Assembly (NCBI GenBank): GCA_016183865.1
Contig: JACPDT010000130.1
Span: 7,841 to 45,067 of the forward strand
Source of the DNA: Armatimonadota bacterium
GTDB lineage: Bacteria > Vulcanimicrobiota > JACPDT01
Reading direction: 5' to 3'
DNA: 37,227 nt
Positions 23,239 through 31,519 of this stretch are shown piece after piece. The notes below the pieces were generated by a model. The model saw nothing but the letters and a program-made list of their open reading frames with translations, had not been told where the DNA came from and made no database searches. Both the position numbers and the translations under genes were made by a program. The number at the start of each line of letters is the position of its first letter. Within the stretch, counting starts at the first letter, position 1.

Positions 23239-24345
23239 TTAAGAGCCCATGAGCTTCCGAATCAGAGAGCGGTTCTGCCATGGGTGGGCCAGAAGACTTG
23301 CCAGAATGTTCTCACCGGCGTTGCAGAAACAGTACCTGCAATCAGGCTCGAAACGACCTTTTCGAAAGTTTCGACGGAGGGGATCGAGATTCTTCCATTC
23401 GGATTGCAGGCTCTTTTGGGCGATGTTTCCACCATGCGCGAGAAGAGCGCAGGGCTTGAGACTCCCCTCATAGTCTACGTAGCCTGACCAGAAAGCCTTG
23501 ATACAACGAAACCCTGAGACCAATTCCTGCAGGTAGAAACCGGACTCCTTTCTTGCGAAGGACTTGAAATAGGGAACTGCGACCGTCTCGAACATGCGGA
23601 GATCGGTCCCGATACCCAGGCGGCGGGCAGTGATGAGCCCTCTTTGGATCTCGGCAACCAGAGCAGCGATATCCCCTTCATCGTCCAGGAGGAAAGAGGC
23701 TTTGATTGGAAGGGGAGGCTGATTGACGAAGATTCCCGCAGGGCTCACAGGCTGGAAGTGGACAAAGGGAATCCCCTCCTGGGCTGCCAGCTCGATGAGG
23801 GGTGAGATCTCCTTCAAGTTGTCTTTTCCAATGACCGCGTTCAAGGAAAGATCCCTGATCCCCGCTTCTCTGGCTCTTCCTATCGCAGAAAGAAGCTTCT
23901 CATAGATCCCCGGGACTCCTCTTATGATATCACACTGGGCCTTCTGACTTGAATCAATGGAAAGAGACAGGCGACTCCCCCGCTCAGAAAGGAGGGCCAA
24001 CTCATTGGAGGAAAGGGACGAAATTACGATGCCATTGGAAATCGCGGAAACACGAATCTTCCTGGATTCCAGCCGGGCGAGGATCTCCCACAGGTCCTTG
24101 CGGATAAAGGGCTCCCCCCCCACGAGGAGAACCTCTTCCACCCCCATTTCAGCCATCTCATCCACAATGGTGAGCATTCTCTCCGTGGGAAGAGCCGCTT
24201 TCGCCGAGATTCCCGGGGCCTCGCAGAAAACGCAGCGAGCGTTGCAGTGCCCTGTGACGGCCCAATCCAGTGTGACAGGTCGGGGCGAAGCATAGGTCTC
24301 GAAGGCCTGGAGAGCTCGCCGGAGCTTCCCGAAAGAGAGCTTCAA
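23239..24345 (-). CDS. Radical SAM protein with SPASM-like C-terminus
   Basis: A 368-residue radical SAM enzyme. C34-x3-C38-x2-C41 (CNARCVFC) binds the 4Fe-4S cluster, followed by LLVGGEPFIRKDLWEIL (GGEP binds SAM) and AISNG. The C-terminus has CIKAFWSGYVDYEGSLKPC and CRYCFC, typical of SPASM/twitch auxiliary clusters, which occur in peptide- and carbohydrate-modifying enzymes. Start TTG 24345 is preferred: GGAGG lies 8 nt upstream and it forms a TTGA overlap with the GT2 stop; a TTG at 24369 is weaker. No precursor-peptide gene is evident nearby, so the substrate may be a glycan or lipid carrier. That is inference. Confidence 0.9.
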   Translation of the reverse strand: MKLSFGKLRRALQAFETYASPRPVTLDWAVTGHCNARCVFCEAPGISAKAALPTERMLTIVDEMAEMGVEEVLLVGGEPFIRKDLWEILARLESRKIRVSAISNGIVISSLSSNELALLSERGSRLSLSIDSSQKAQCDIIRGVPGIYEKLLSAIGRAREAGIRDLSLNAVIGKDNLKEISPLIELAAQEGIPFVHFQPVSPAGIFVNQPPLPIKASFLLDDEGDIAALVAEIQRGLITARRLGIGTDLRMFETVAVPYFKSFARKESGFYLQELVSGFRCIKAFWSGYVDYEGSLKPCALLAHGGNIAQKSLQSEWKNLDPLRRNFRKGRFEPDCRYCFCNAGENILASLLAHPWQNRSLIRKLMGS

Positions 24346-25166
24346 ATGGGTTTCCTCCAATAAATCCAACCCCAGGCGGCTCCTGCGAGATAAAGAAAAA
24401 AAGCGAGAAACAGGATCCAGTTGCCTGTCAGGAGCGCCCCCGTCATGCGCGTCAGGTAGCGCACAATTCGTCGGCTGCGGGGTTTTCGCTCTTCGGGGGA
24501 GGAAAAATCAGCATAAGGCGTCTCATAAATGAGGTTCGAATGGAATTTGTTATCATGGGCGGCGCCCATCCCCCTGCGGAACATGTCCCTCATAAAAATC
24601 TTCGGAGTAGCAGGAAGAGGATGGTAAACAAGAGACTCGGGTGCCAGACAAATGCGATATCCCGCCTTCCTTACCCGATGCTTGAATTCCGCGTCATCTC
24701 CCCTGAGGAGCCGATCATTCTCCCCCCCCAGGTGCAGGTACAATTCCCTTCGAATAGCGCGGCATGCATGAGTCACCATGTCGGATTCAACGGGAGCCGA
24801 GACCACAGGGGATTCGCTTCTCGGCATTTTCGCCGCCACGAGTCGCTGCCAGGAATCTGCCGCCAGGGGAATATGCTGGGAGGCGCCTGCCATGCCGATG
24901 GAGGGATCTCCTCTGAGAGTTTGGATCAGGTTCTCGAAAAGCCTGGCATCCCCAATCCGAACATCGTCGTCCAGACTGACGAGAAATTCCCCCTTCGCCC
25001 GCCGGGCGCCTTCATTATGAGCTTTTGCGCAGGGACGGACCCCCTCCACGACAATGACCTCAACGTCCTGGATCGTCTGGGATCCTATGTCCCCGAGGAG
25101 TCTTTCCAGGTTGCCTCCTCTCTTACCATCCAGGGAGGGGATGATCACGGAGATGAGCGGTTCCAC
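24342..25166 (-). CDS. GT2 family glycosyltransferase
   Basis: A GT-A fold glycosyltransferase of 274 residues. It starts ISVIIPSLDGKRGGNLERLL, then IVVEGVRPCAKAHNEGARRAKGEFLVSLDDDVRIGD with the metal-binding DDD, and RGDDAEFKHRVRKAGYRICLAPESLVYH in the acceptor part. A C-terminal hydrophobic hairpin (GNWILFLAFFLYLAGAAWGWIYW) suggests membrane attachment. GTG 25166 gives the correct N-terminus, 2 nt after the stop of the upstream GT4. Donor sugar unknown. Confidence 0.92.
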   Translation of the reverse strand: MEPLISVIIPSLDGKRGGNLERLLGDIGSQTIQDVEVIVVEGVRPCAKAHNEGARRAKGEFLVSLDDDVRIGDARLFENLIQTLRGDPSIGMAGASQHIPLAADSWQRLVAAKMPRSESPVVSAPVESDMVTHACRAIRRELYLHLGGENDRLLRGDDAEFKHRVRKAGYRICLAPESLVYHPLPATPKIFMRDMFRRGMGAAHDNKFHSNLIYETPYADFSSPEERKPRSRRIVRYLTRMTGALLTGNWILFLAFFLYLAGAAWGWIYWRKPI

Positions 25167-25168
25167 GA

Positions 25169-26227
25169 TTAAGTCATTTCCTCGTACAATGCCTCCAGGC
25201 GGGCGAGCCAGACCCTGGAGTCGAACTCCGCCCGAACTCTTGCCAGATTCTGGTTTCGAATTCGTTCATACAAGTCCTTCTCCGAAAGGAGGCGAAGGAT
25301 TGCTTCAGCAAGTGAAGCGGAGTCATTCACGGGAACCATCAGAGCGTGGATATCGGGGGACATCCAACTCCTGACTCCCGGGGTTTCCGTCACAACCGGC
25401 GGCACTCCGCAAGCCATTGTCTGAAGGAGCGTTACAGAAACTGCGTCGGACGCGGGAATGGAAACTACGATACCGGAGGACTGCATTATTTCCGCCAGAT
25501 TCTCTTCAGGGACCGGGGCGGTGATGCTCACCATCTCCTGAAGCCCGAGGGAGCGGATTTGATCCTCCAGATTTCTCCTGTACCCAGAGTCCTCATTAAA
25601 GGCAAGCAAACGGAAACGGACCTCGGGCGCCGATTTCCTTACGATAGGCGCAGCCTCCACCAGGGTGTGAATCCCGTAAGTCGGGCGCATGGCCCGCGGG
25701 CTCAAGACCAGCAGAGGGCCGGCGCCTTTCCTCTGCCGAAACAGGGCCAGGTCCACGCCGATCTGGTGCATCCGGAGTCCCTCCCTTCTTACACCCAGTC
25801 CGATGCATTGATCATACGTGAGGGGCAGATTGGTGGTCACTCCGTCCGCCCGCAGGAGGGCTTGTCTGGTGAGCAGGTAAAAGAAGGGATAACGGATGCG
25901 CAGATCCACAAGCATGTCGCTTCCCTGCGTGGTGAGGAGAACCGGACGATAGCCGGACAGGGCAGCGATCCAGCCGGGGCCTGTGACATAAATCCCGTGT
26001 ACAAGGTCAGGCTTTTCCTTTTTGAGAACGCCTCGAACCCTTGACAGGGCGCCGACCAGATCCCAGGGGAAGCGAATATTGGATACATGAAGAATCTCCC
26101 TGACCCCTGGGATGGTCTTTCTGGCGCCATAGGAGATCAAGATCACCTCATCCCCTCTTGAGACCAGATGCTCCATCCAATGCAAGGGCACAGACGACGT
26201 AGGAACGGCCACAAAACAAATCTTCAT
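25169..26227 (-). CDS. GT4-like glycosyltransferase with degenerate EX7E motif
   Basis: A 352-residue GT-B protein from ATG 26227, which overlaps the upstream TGA as ATGA. The longer open frame upstream is the shadow of the preceding gene. It has KICFVAVPTSSVPLHWMEHLVSRGDEV, DLVHGIYVTGPGWIAAL, TTQGSDMLVD, LSPRAMRPTYGIHTLVEA and LQEMVSITAPVPEENL. The usual EX7E is replaced by DAVSVTLLQTMACG, so the glutamate that contacts the nucleotide-sugar is Gln and the first Glu is Asp. It may be a variant subfamily with altered donor use. Its place in the chain of coupled genes ties it to glycan assembly. Confidence 0.9.
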   Translation of the reverse strand: MKICFVAVPTSSVPLHWMEHLVSRGDEVILISYGARKTIPGVREILHVSNIRFPWDLVGALSRVRGVLKKEKPDLVHGIYVTGPGWIAALSGYRPVLLTTQGSDMLVDLRIRYPFFYLLTRQALLRADGVTTNLPLTYDQCIGLGVRREGLRMHQIGVDLALFRQRKGAGPLLVLSPRAMRPTYGIHTLVEAAPIVRKSAPEVRFRLLAFNEDSGYRRNLEDQIRSLGLQEMVSITAPVPEENLAEIMQSSGIVVSIPASDAVSVTLLQTMACGVPPVVTETPGVRSWMSPDIHALMVPVNDSASLAEAILRLLSEKDLYERIRNQNLARVRAEFDSRVWLARLEALYEEMT

Positions 26228-27432
26228 AGAAGCGTCTCCAAGGTGGAGGAAAGCAGGCGCCCCACAGCGCGGGAATGAAGCTCTTCTGGAAAATGGGGCA
26301 CCGGGGCGCCGCCTTCCTGAACTTGCAGCAGAAACTTCTCGAAAACCCCCACTTTGGTCTCGTCCTCCGGAGAGACGACACAGGCGCCGTGCCGCCGCAG
26401 GATGTTGCCCGCAGTCCCCTCCGGCGGAGTCAAGCCGAAGATCGGCCGGGCCATTGCCAGGCACTCCGGGATCTTTGCAGGGAAAAATGGGGCGCTCACT
26501 GAGAAAGGGGGATCCGTCAGAAGGATGGCGTGGGATTTTCTTAACAACTCTACGGCCCGCCCATGTTCCACCTCTCCGAGGTACGCCATTTCCCCTCCGG
26601 GGAAAGCCTCCTGAATCATGACCCTGTATTTCTCCTCAAGTCTGCCGATCAGTTGGACCCTGATCTCCGACGCCCCCGGCGATCTTGTCCGATAAAAGGA
26701 TTCCATCAGGTGGATCAGTGGGATCGGAGTCCTGGGACCATAGAAGTTCTGAGCGCACGTAATCACCCAGGGGGGCGGCGGTGGGGGCGTCCTTTCTTCT
26801 GCGCCCGTCTCCGCAGGGTCAAAGGAATGAGGTATGACCACACTTTTTCGGTTCCACTCAGGGGGGTAGCCTGAAAGAACAAAATCCCTGAGACTGTCTG
26901 CCGGGAAGATCAAGAGATCAGCCTGGGAAAGGACTTTCCTTTCCCAGGAAGATGAAATGACCTTGGAAACAGGACTGTTGGGCACATAAGGGCTGTTCGT
27001 CCAGGGATCGCTGAAGGCAGCGGCCCAGGGGAGGGAAAGGTTCCGGCTGATCGAGAGCGCCGCCAGATGTCCGGTAAAAGGCGAAGAGAGCGAAAGAATT
27101 ACATCAGGCTGAAAGGGGATCCGACTCGCCCCTTTCCTGGCAGGCCACAGCCATCCCACCTGGGGGTCGGGCAGAAACCGGAGGAAAGGCAGAAAAAAGA
27201 AAAAGGGATCGAGATTGATCGTCTTGATCCGCTGGACAGTAACCTCTCCTGGAAGAAATTCCAGGAGTGTCGTGTCTGACCGGTAAGGGGGGGCGATCCC
27301 CCCTGCCAGGACGTGAACCTGCCAGCCCAGCTCAGGTAAGAATCGCAACATCCTCCCCGCCTGGATCGCCTGGGAGCCCAGGAGGGGTGGGAAGAAATAG
27401 GAGATTACGAGAATGCCTTTGGATGATTTCAT
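26224..27432 (-). CDS. Glycosyltransferase, GT4-like (FPP-type N-terminus)
   Basis: A 402-residue GT-B protein. ATG 27432 begins ILVISYFFPPLLGSQAIQAGRMLRFL, the common start of sugar transferases that read YxFPP. It continues with LSSPFTGHLAAL, FSDPWTNSPYV, VVIPHSFDP, VITCAQNFYGPRTPIPLIH, QLIGRLEEKY and AYLGEVEHGRAVELL. The C-domain signature is FFPAKIPECLAMARPIFGL rather than EGFG. The start forms ATGA with the upstream methyltransferase, and its own stop forms ATGA with the downstream GT4. Confidence 0.9.
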   Translation of the reverse strand: MKSSKGILVISYFFPPLLGSQAIQAGRMLRFLPELGWQVHVLAGGIAPPYRSDTTLLEFLPGEVTVQRIKTINLDPFFFFLPFLRFLPDPQVGWLWPARKGASRIPFQPDVILSLSSPFTGHLAALSISRNLSLPWAAAFSDPWTNSPYVPNSPVSKVISSSWERKVLSQADLLIFPADSLRDFVLSGYPPEWNRKSVVIPHSFDPAETGAEERTPPPPPPWVITCAQNFYGPRTPIPLIHLMESFYRTRSPGASEIRVQLIGRLEEKYRVMIQEAFPGGEMAYLGEVEHGRAVELLRKSHAILLTDPPFSVSAPFFPAKIPECLAMARPIFGLTPPEGTAGNILRRHGACVVSPEDETKVGVFEKFLLQVQEGGAPVPHFPEELHSRAVGRLLSSTLETLL

Positions 27433-28388
27433 TTGTGCAGGATTAGATAAAGGCTTGTCGCCTGGGCAGGGAGGAGAGCCCTTCCGATGAGCTCGAAGAG
27501 ATCGTCTATCCATTTGTATCCCCTGATGATGGAATCCAGGGTCCAATGAGGGACTCCCCAGCCGATGGGGTGGACCTCCCTGATCCCAAAACCGATCTTG
27601 CGGCATTTCTCGGAAAGAGATCGGGCCGTGTAAAAATGAACATGGTCGGTCAGGGCCAGTGTTCTTGGCTCCAGGCGGTAGGCGAGCCTCCAGAAGAAAG
27701 CCCCTTCGTTGGGAACCCCCAGGATGAGAATGCCGGAGGGCTTAAGGATCCTCCGCGTTTCCGCCAGGGCCCTTTCGTCGTCCGGGATGTGTTCCAGCAC
27801 ATGATTGAAGAAAATCACGTCAAAGGAATCGTCCAGGGCAGGGTAGTCGGAAAGGTCCGCCAGGAAAAGATTCTTCTTCTCAGGCAGTTGACCGGCCCGC
27901 AGCAGACGCTTCAGATTGTAGTCGCTTCCATACAGATCTCCCGCAAGAGGGGCAAGCCACGAAAGGTTTCCCCCATCTCCGCAACCCAGGTCAAGAATGA
28001 CCGGTTTGCCCCGATTCTCGCTCCCGTATTTCTGCAGCACCCTTTCCACATACCGCCTTCTTTTGATCAAATGGTGACGATAGGGCCCGGTCCATTGCCT
28101 TGCCTGGGGCCCTTCGTACCACTGCCCCCGCCCTGCGCCGACCGCCTCCCTGATGGCTTCCTCGATCCCGGGGAAATCCTTGACAAGGATGGGGATGCCC
28201 TCAACAATGGGGATCTTGAATGAGCATTCCCCGCAATGCGCCGTGTCTTCACTCATTAGCGCAGAAAGGGGACTTCGACATGCCGGACATCTGAAAATGC
28301 CGCCCCGGGAGCTGCCTGGAATCTCAAGCTTCTCGGAAAAGGGATTCGTAAGCCTTTTTCTCCTTTTCTTCCATTTCTTCGCCTCCAT
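27429..28388 (-). CDS. Zinc-ribbon (Trm112-like) class I SAM-dependent methyltransferase
   Basis: A 319-residue protein. After a lysine/arginine-rich start, a zinc ribbon (CPAC ... CGEC, then IPIVEGIPIL) precedes a class I methyltransferase with VILDLGCGDGGNLSWLA (motif I), LFLADLSDYPALDDSFDVIFFNHVLEHIPDDERAL and ILKPSGILILGVPN. In glycan clusters such enzymes commonly O-methylate sugars; the target here is unknown. ATG 28388 is used; a TTG at 28430 is possible. It overlaps the upstream GT4 by 65 nt, an unusually large overlap in this operon. Confidence 0.9.
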   Translation of the reverse strand: MEAKKWKKRRKRLTNPFSEKLEIPGSSRGGIFRCPACRSPLSALMSEDTAHCGECSFKIPIVEGIPILVKDFPGIEEAIREAVGAGRGQWYEGPQARQWTGPYRHHLIKRRRYVERVLQKYGSENRGKPVILDLGCGDGGNLSWLAPLAGDLYGSDYNLKRLLRAGQLPEKKNLFLADLSDYPALDDSFDVIFFNHVLEHIPDDERALAETRRILKPSGILILGVPNEGAFFWRLAYRLEPRTLALTDHVHFYTARSLSEKCRKIGFGIREVHPIGWGVPHWTLDSIIRGYKWIDDLFELIGRALLPAQATSLYLILHK

Positions 28389-29475
28389 ACAGCAAGGCTC
28401 TTTCAGAGGATTTTCTCCCCATCTCCGCAAGAAGGTCGGGGTGCTCTATCAGTTGCTGAAAGGCCCTTTCGAAGCTCTCTGGAGTGTTCTCTACAACCAC
28501 GGCGATGTCCCCCACGGCTTCCGGCTCCTGTTCCCACCGGTTTCTCGCGACAACCAGGGGAAGCCCGGATGCCATGGCCTCAAGGGTCGGAATATGAATC
28601 CCCCCATGCTCGGAGGCGACTGCCAGTAAATCTGCATCTCCATAGTGGCGCTGGATCTCCTGGTTTGGAACGGATCGGATGAAACAGACCCTTTCCTCCA
28701 GGTTCAAGGTTCGAGCAAGGTCCGCAAGTGCCCGGTATTGCTCCCCATCCCCGATCAGGGTAAGATGAGCATCCAGATCGCGAATAGCCAGGATCAGCTT
28801 GTGCTGGCCCCTTTCTCTGATCATTCTGGAGACATTAAGGATCTTGAGCGGTCCTCCCCGGCGGGGAGAGCGCTCGATCCGGAAGCGGGACAAATCAACC
28901 CTGTTGTAAATGATCTCGATCTCCCTGGGCTCGAATTGCTTCGCATAAAGATAGGGCCAGCGATAGGCGCAAATGATCTTATCGGCGTTTCGGATCACAT
29001 AGGGCTCGATGAAGAAACGGGAGTACAAGGCATTGCGGAGGCGTTTCCATCTGCGGTTCTTCCAGTCCTGATAGCGTTCGTCCAGATCGTAATGGCCGTG
29101 GACCGACACGAGTACCGGAATGCCCAGAGCCCTTCCGCACTTCACCGCCATCCACCCGGCCAGCACGGGATTGTAAGCACGGACGACATTCGGCCTGACC
29201 TCGCTTATGTATTTCATCGCACTCTCAATCGGCGCATCATACGGCGTCCTTACCGGCAATGTCATATAATAGGACAACTCTCCCAAAGGATGAATGAGCA
29301 TCCGGGCATCACCGGCCAGGATGGAGACTTCCTCCGCAGTGGCATCCGAGTCCGCCGGGGACATCACATGAATCTCATCAAAGAGATTCCCCGGGTTCAG
29401 GTAGCGGGGTTTCAGCTCTCCTTTTTGAAGATACGCTTTCAGTGGATCATTGGGGAAGACGCAGAGCTTTCTCAT
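28324..29475 (-). CDS. GT4 family glycosyltransferase
   Basis: A 383-residue GT-B enzyme from ATG 29475, which overlaps the upstream aminotransferase TGA as ATGA; the longer frame is spurious. Features are PNVVRAYNPVLAGWMAVKCGRAL, VSVHGHYDLDERY, IEIIYNRVDLSRF, LNVSRMIRERGQHKLI, LIGDGEQYRALADLA, IRSVPNQEIQRHYGDADLLAVASEHGG and IPTLEAMASGLPLVV. The catalytic-site glutamate of LEAMASG is kept. The C-terminus is highly charged (GGEEMEEKEKKAYE). Confidence 0.92.
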   Translation of the reverse strand: MRKLCVFPNDPLKAYLQKGELKPRYLNPGNLFDEIHVMSPADSDATAEEVSILAGDARMLIHPLGELSYYMTLPVRTPYDAPIESAMKYISEVRPNVVRAYNPVLAGWMAVKCGRALGIPVLVSVHGHYDLDERYQDWKNRRWKRLRNALYSRFFIEPYVIRNADKIICAYRWPYLYAKQFEPREIEIIYNRVDLSRFRIERSPRRGGPLKILNVSRMIRERGQHKLILAIRDLDAHLTLIGDGEQYRALADLARTLNLEERVCFIRSVPNQEIQRHYGDADLLAVASEHGGIHIPTLEAMASGLPLVVARNRWEQEPEAVGDIAVVVENTPESFERAFQQLIEHPDLLAEMGRKSSERALLYGGEEMEEKEKKAYESLFREA

Positions 29476-30674
29476 GTTGCAAAATATCCCCGCACGGCAT
29501 CTGCTGTCACTTCCATGTCGCCTGGCCCTAACCACGGCTGGACAGGCAATGAGATGAGCCCTTTCCAGAGTCGGTCTGTGACCGGAAGGGGCGATCTGAG
29601 AAATTGCGCGAGATCGGGGCGCAGGTGGAGGGGCCAGTGTGTGAACTCAGGCTCGATACCGCGGCTCTCCAGAAAGCGATGGAGGGCCAGGACCTGCGGA
29701 CTCTTTTCCCGACAGGGCCCCGGGCTTCCGACATGGACAATGAATTTTGTAAAAGTGTGTCCAGGGGGGTCGGGAAGGGTGAGGCCCTCCACATCCGAAA
29801 GAAGGCGGATCAGTGTTTCCGCGTTCCCCCTTCTTCGTGCCTGGATTTCGTGATGCTTGCGGAGCTGGACCATGGCCATTGCTGCATCCTGCACGCTCAT
29901 TCTGCAGAGCGGCCTCTCCAGTTGCTGCACTGGCCGCCTCATCCTGTCAAAGGCCAGAAAAAATGGAAAGGTGTGCTTTCTCAGACGGAATCGAAGCATA
30001 GCCCGGAGCGCCCGCCCAAGTATGACGGCAAAGGGCTCGGCGGGAAGAGGCGGGGGGGCGGGCAGGTTCGGGTTGGACAGAATCAGGACCCCTCCTGCAG
30101 TGCTCATCAGAAGCTTCCCTGCGGAGAAGCTCAGAATCCCGGCATCTCCCCAGTTGCCGAGAAACCTGCCCCCATGGTCTCCCCCGAAAGCCTGAGCAGC
30201 GTCATCTATGACGAAAATGCGGAATCGGGCGGCCATTTCCACAATCTCGGCCATTCTTGCGGGTTTCCCGCCTGTGTGAGGGACCAGAATGGCCCGGGTC
30301 TTTTCCGTGAGGGCTGGCTCGATGGTTTCCGCTGTTGCGTTCAAATCCCCGGCGATGTCACAGAAGACAGGGGTTGCCGAGAGCCGCAAAATGGGCGCCA
30401 GCGCGGACCGACAAACAAGAGAAGGGATGACTACCTCGTCCCCGGGACCGATTCCCATGGATTTCAAGGCAAGAAAAATGGCGCACTGACCGGAGCTTAC
30501 CGCCATTACCCGGGAGGCGGAAAGGCGCCGAGTCAGCTCCGATTCCAGCGCCTCCACCGCATCCCGAGGCGGACTCAGAAAGGCTTCCAGCTCTTCTTCA
30601 TCCCAGTAGGGAACCAGATAGGGAATTCGATAAAAGGAATTCAGAAAGGAGCGGATCTTTCGGTCGAGCATCAT
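29472..30674 (-). CDS. DegT/DnrJ/EryC1/StrS-family PLP aminotransferase
   Basis: A 400-residue PLP-dependent aminotransferase of the sugar-aminating family. It has AVSSGQCAIFLALKSMGIGPGDEVVIPSLVC near residue 58, IDDAAQAFGGDHGG (Asp contacts the PLP ring) and LSFSAGKLLMST with the PLP lysine. Members convert nucleotide-linked keto-sugars to amino-sugars. No dehydratase or dehydrogenase that would make the keto substrate is visible, so that must be encoded elsewhere. The long proline-rich insert after the lysine (NPNLPAPPPLPAEP) is unusual. ATG 30674 is coupled to the upstream methyltransferase by ATGA. Confidence 0.93.
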   Translation of the reverse strand: MMLDRKIRSFLNSFYRIPYLVPYWDEEELEAFLSPPRDAVEALESELTRRLSASRVMAVSSGQCAIFLALKSMGIGPGDEVVIPSLVCRSALAPILRLSATPVFCDIAGDLNATAETIEPALTEKTRAILVPHTGGKPARMAEIVEMAARFRIFVIDDAAQAFGGDHGGRFLGNWGDAGILSFSAGKLLMSTAGGVLILSNPNLPAPPPLPAEPFAVILGRALRAMLRFRLRKHTFPFFLAFDRMRRPVQQLERPLCRMSVQDAAMAMVQLRKHHEIQARRRGNAETLIRLLSDVEGLTLPDPPGHTFTKFIVHVGSPGPCREKSPQVLALHRFLESRGIEPEFTHWPLHLRPDLAQFLRSPLPVTDRLWKGLISLPVQPWLGPGDMEVTADAVRGYFAT

Positions 30675-31519
30675 GGATTGCGCTCTTTCTCACATATGAT
30701 GAGATGCCGAAACGCAAAGGAGCGAAGAACCGGAAGGGAGCTGAGCCATTCTTCCAGCATGACCCCGGCCATCTTGTGTGTGAGCCAGCGAGCCGCTCTT
30801 GGATCCGGAATACCGGCTCTCATCGGCAGGACCTGGAAAAACCGGATCTTCCGGATGGTGAGAGCGGCTTTTTTCAGGAGGCGTCTCATCTCCGCAGGAA
30901 GCAGATGGGAGACAGGGGCCTTTTCCCGCATCGTAAGCCGATGATTCAAACTCCGGCGATTGCCCAGCTCCAGGAGCGCTTTTCCACCGGGGCGCAGGAT
31001 TCGGCCGATCTCCGACAGCGCTCTCTCCGGTGACGCCACGTGATAGAGAGTTGAAAAGGAACAGGCCAGATCAAAGGAAGCATCCGAAAGAGGGAGGGCT
31101 TCCAGGTTTCCTCTGAGGAAATAGGCTTCCGGCGCGTTTTTTGCCGCCTCCAGAAGCATGGGGGCGGAAAAATCCACACCAAGCCGAAGGCGGGCAACCC
31201 CTGAGATCGTCTCCAGGTGCCTCCCTGTGCCGCAGCCGAGGTCCGCCACATCGGCATTTTCGGCAAATCCGGAAAGAAGGGTCGCCCTTATTGTTTCCAA
31301 AGCTTTCTGGTAAGGCGGCGCCGAGCTCCGGGGGCGATCATAGGCGGGTGCATGGGCATCAAAGAAGGGGATGCCCGAAGGGCGCCCATCGAGGAGATCG
31401 GGAATGCCTGATTCGAGGGGGAAGATTCTCGAACAGCCTGAGCACCGCAGTGGCATACACCCTGAGAAGCGGCCCATGCACGCCGGGCATCGAATCAAAT
31501 CCAGGAACTCTTGATTCAT
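30671..31519 (-). CDS. Zinc-ribbon (Trm112-like) class I SAM-dependent methyltransferase
   Basis: A 282-residue protein opening with a zinc ribbon (IRCPACMGRF ... RCSGCSRIFPLESGIPDLL), then DVADLGCGTGRHLETI (motif I), LGVDFSAPML, DLACSFSTLYHVASPERAL and RILRPGGKALLELGN. Residues beyond 190 form a variable lid that would choose the substrate. ATG 31519 gives an ATGA overlap with the upstream methyltransferase; ATG 31525 two codons earlier is equally open. Confidence 0.9.
   Translation of the reverse strand: MNQEFLDLIRCPACMGRFSGCMPLRCSGCSRIFPLESGIPDLLDGRPSGIPFFDAHAPAYDRPRSSAPPYQKALETIRATLLSGFAENADVADLGCGTGRHLETISGVARLRLGVDFSAPMLLEAAKNAPEAYFLRGNLEALPLSDASFDLACSFSTLYHVASPERALSEIGRILRPGGKALLELGNRRSLNHRLTMREKAPVSHLLPAEMRRLLKKAALTIRKIRFFQVLPMRAGIPDPRAARWLTHKMAGVMLEEWLSSLPVLRSFAFRHLIICEKERNP

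Noticed and set aside
28645-29853. Plus-strand open frame of 402 codons
   Set aside because: Antisense to a clear GT4 and the aminotransferase; no recognisable domain.
29604-30944. Plus-strand open frame of 446 codons
   Set aside because: Antisense to the DegT aminotransferase and a methyltransferase; low-complexity composition, a by-product of codon bias.
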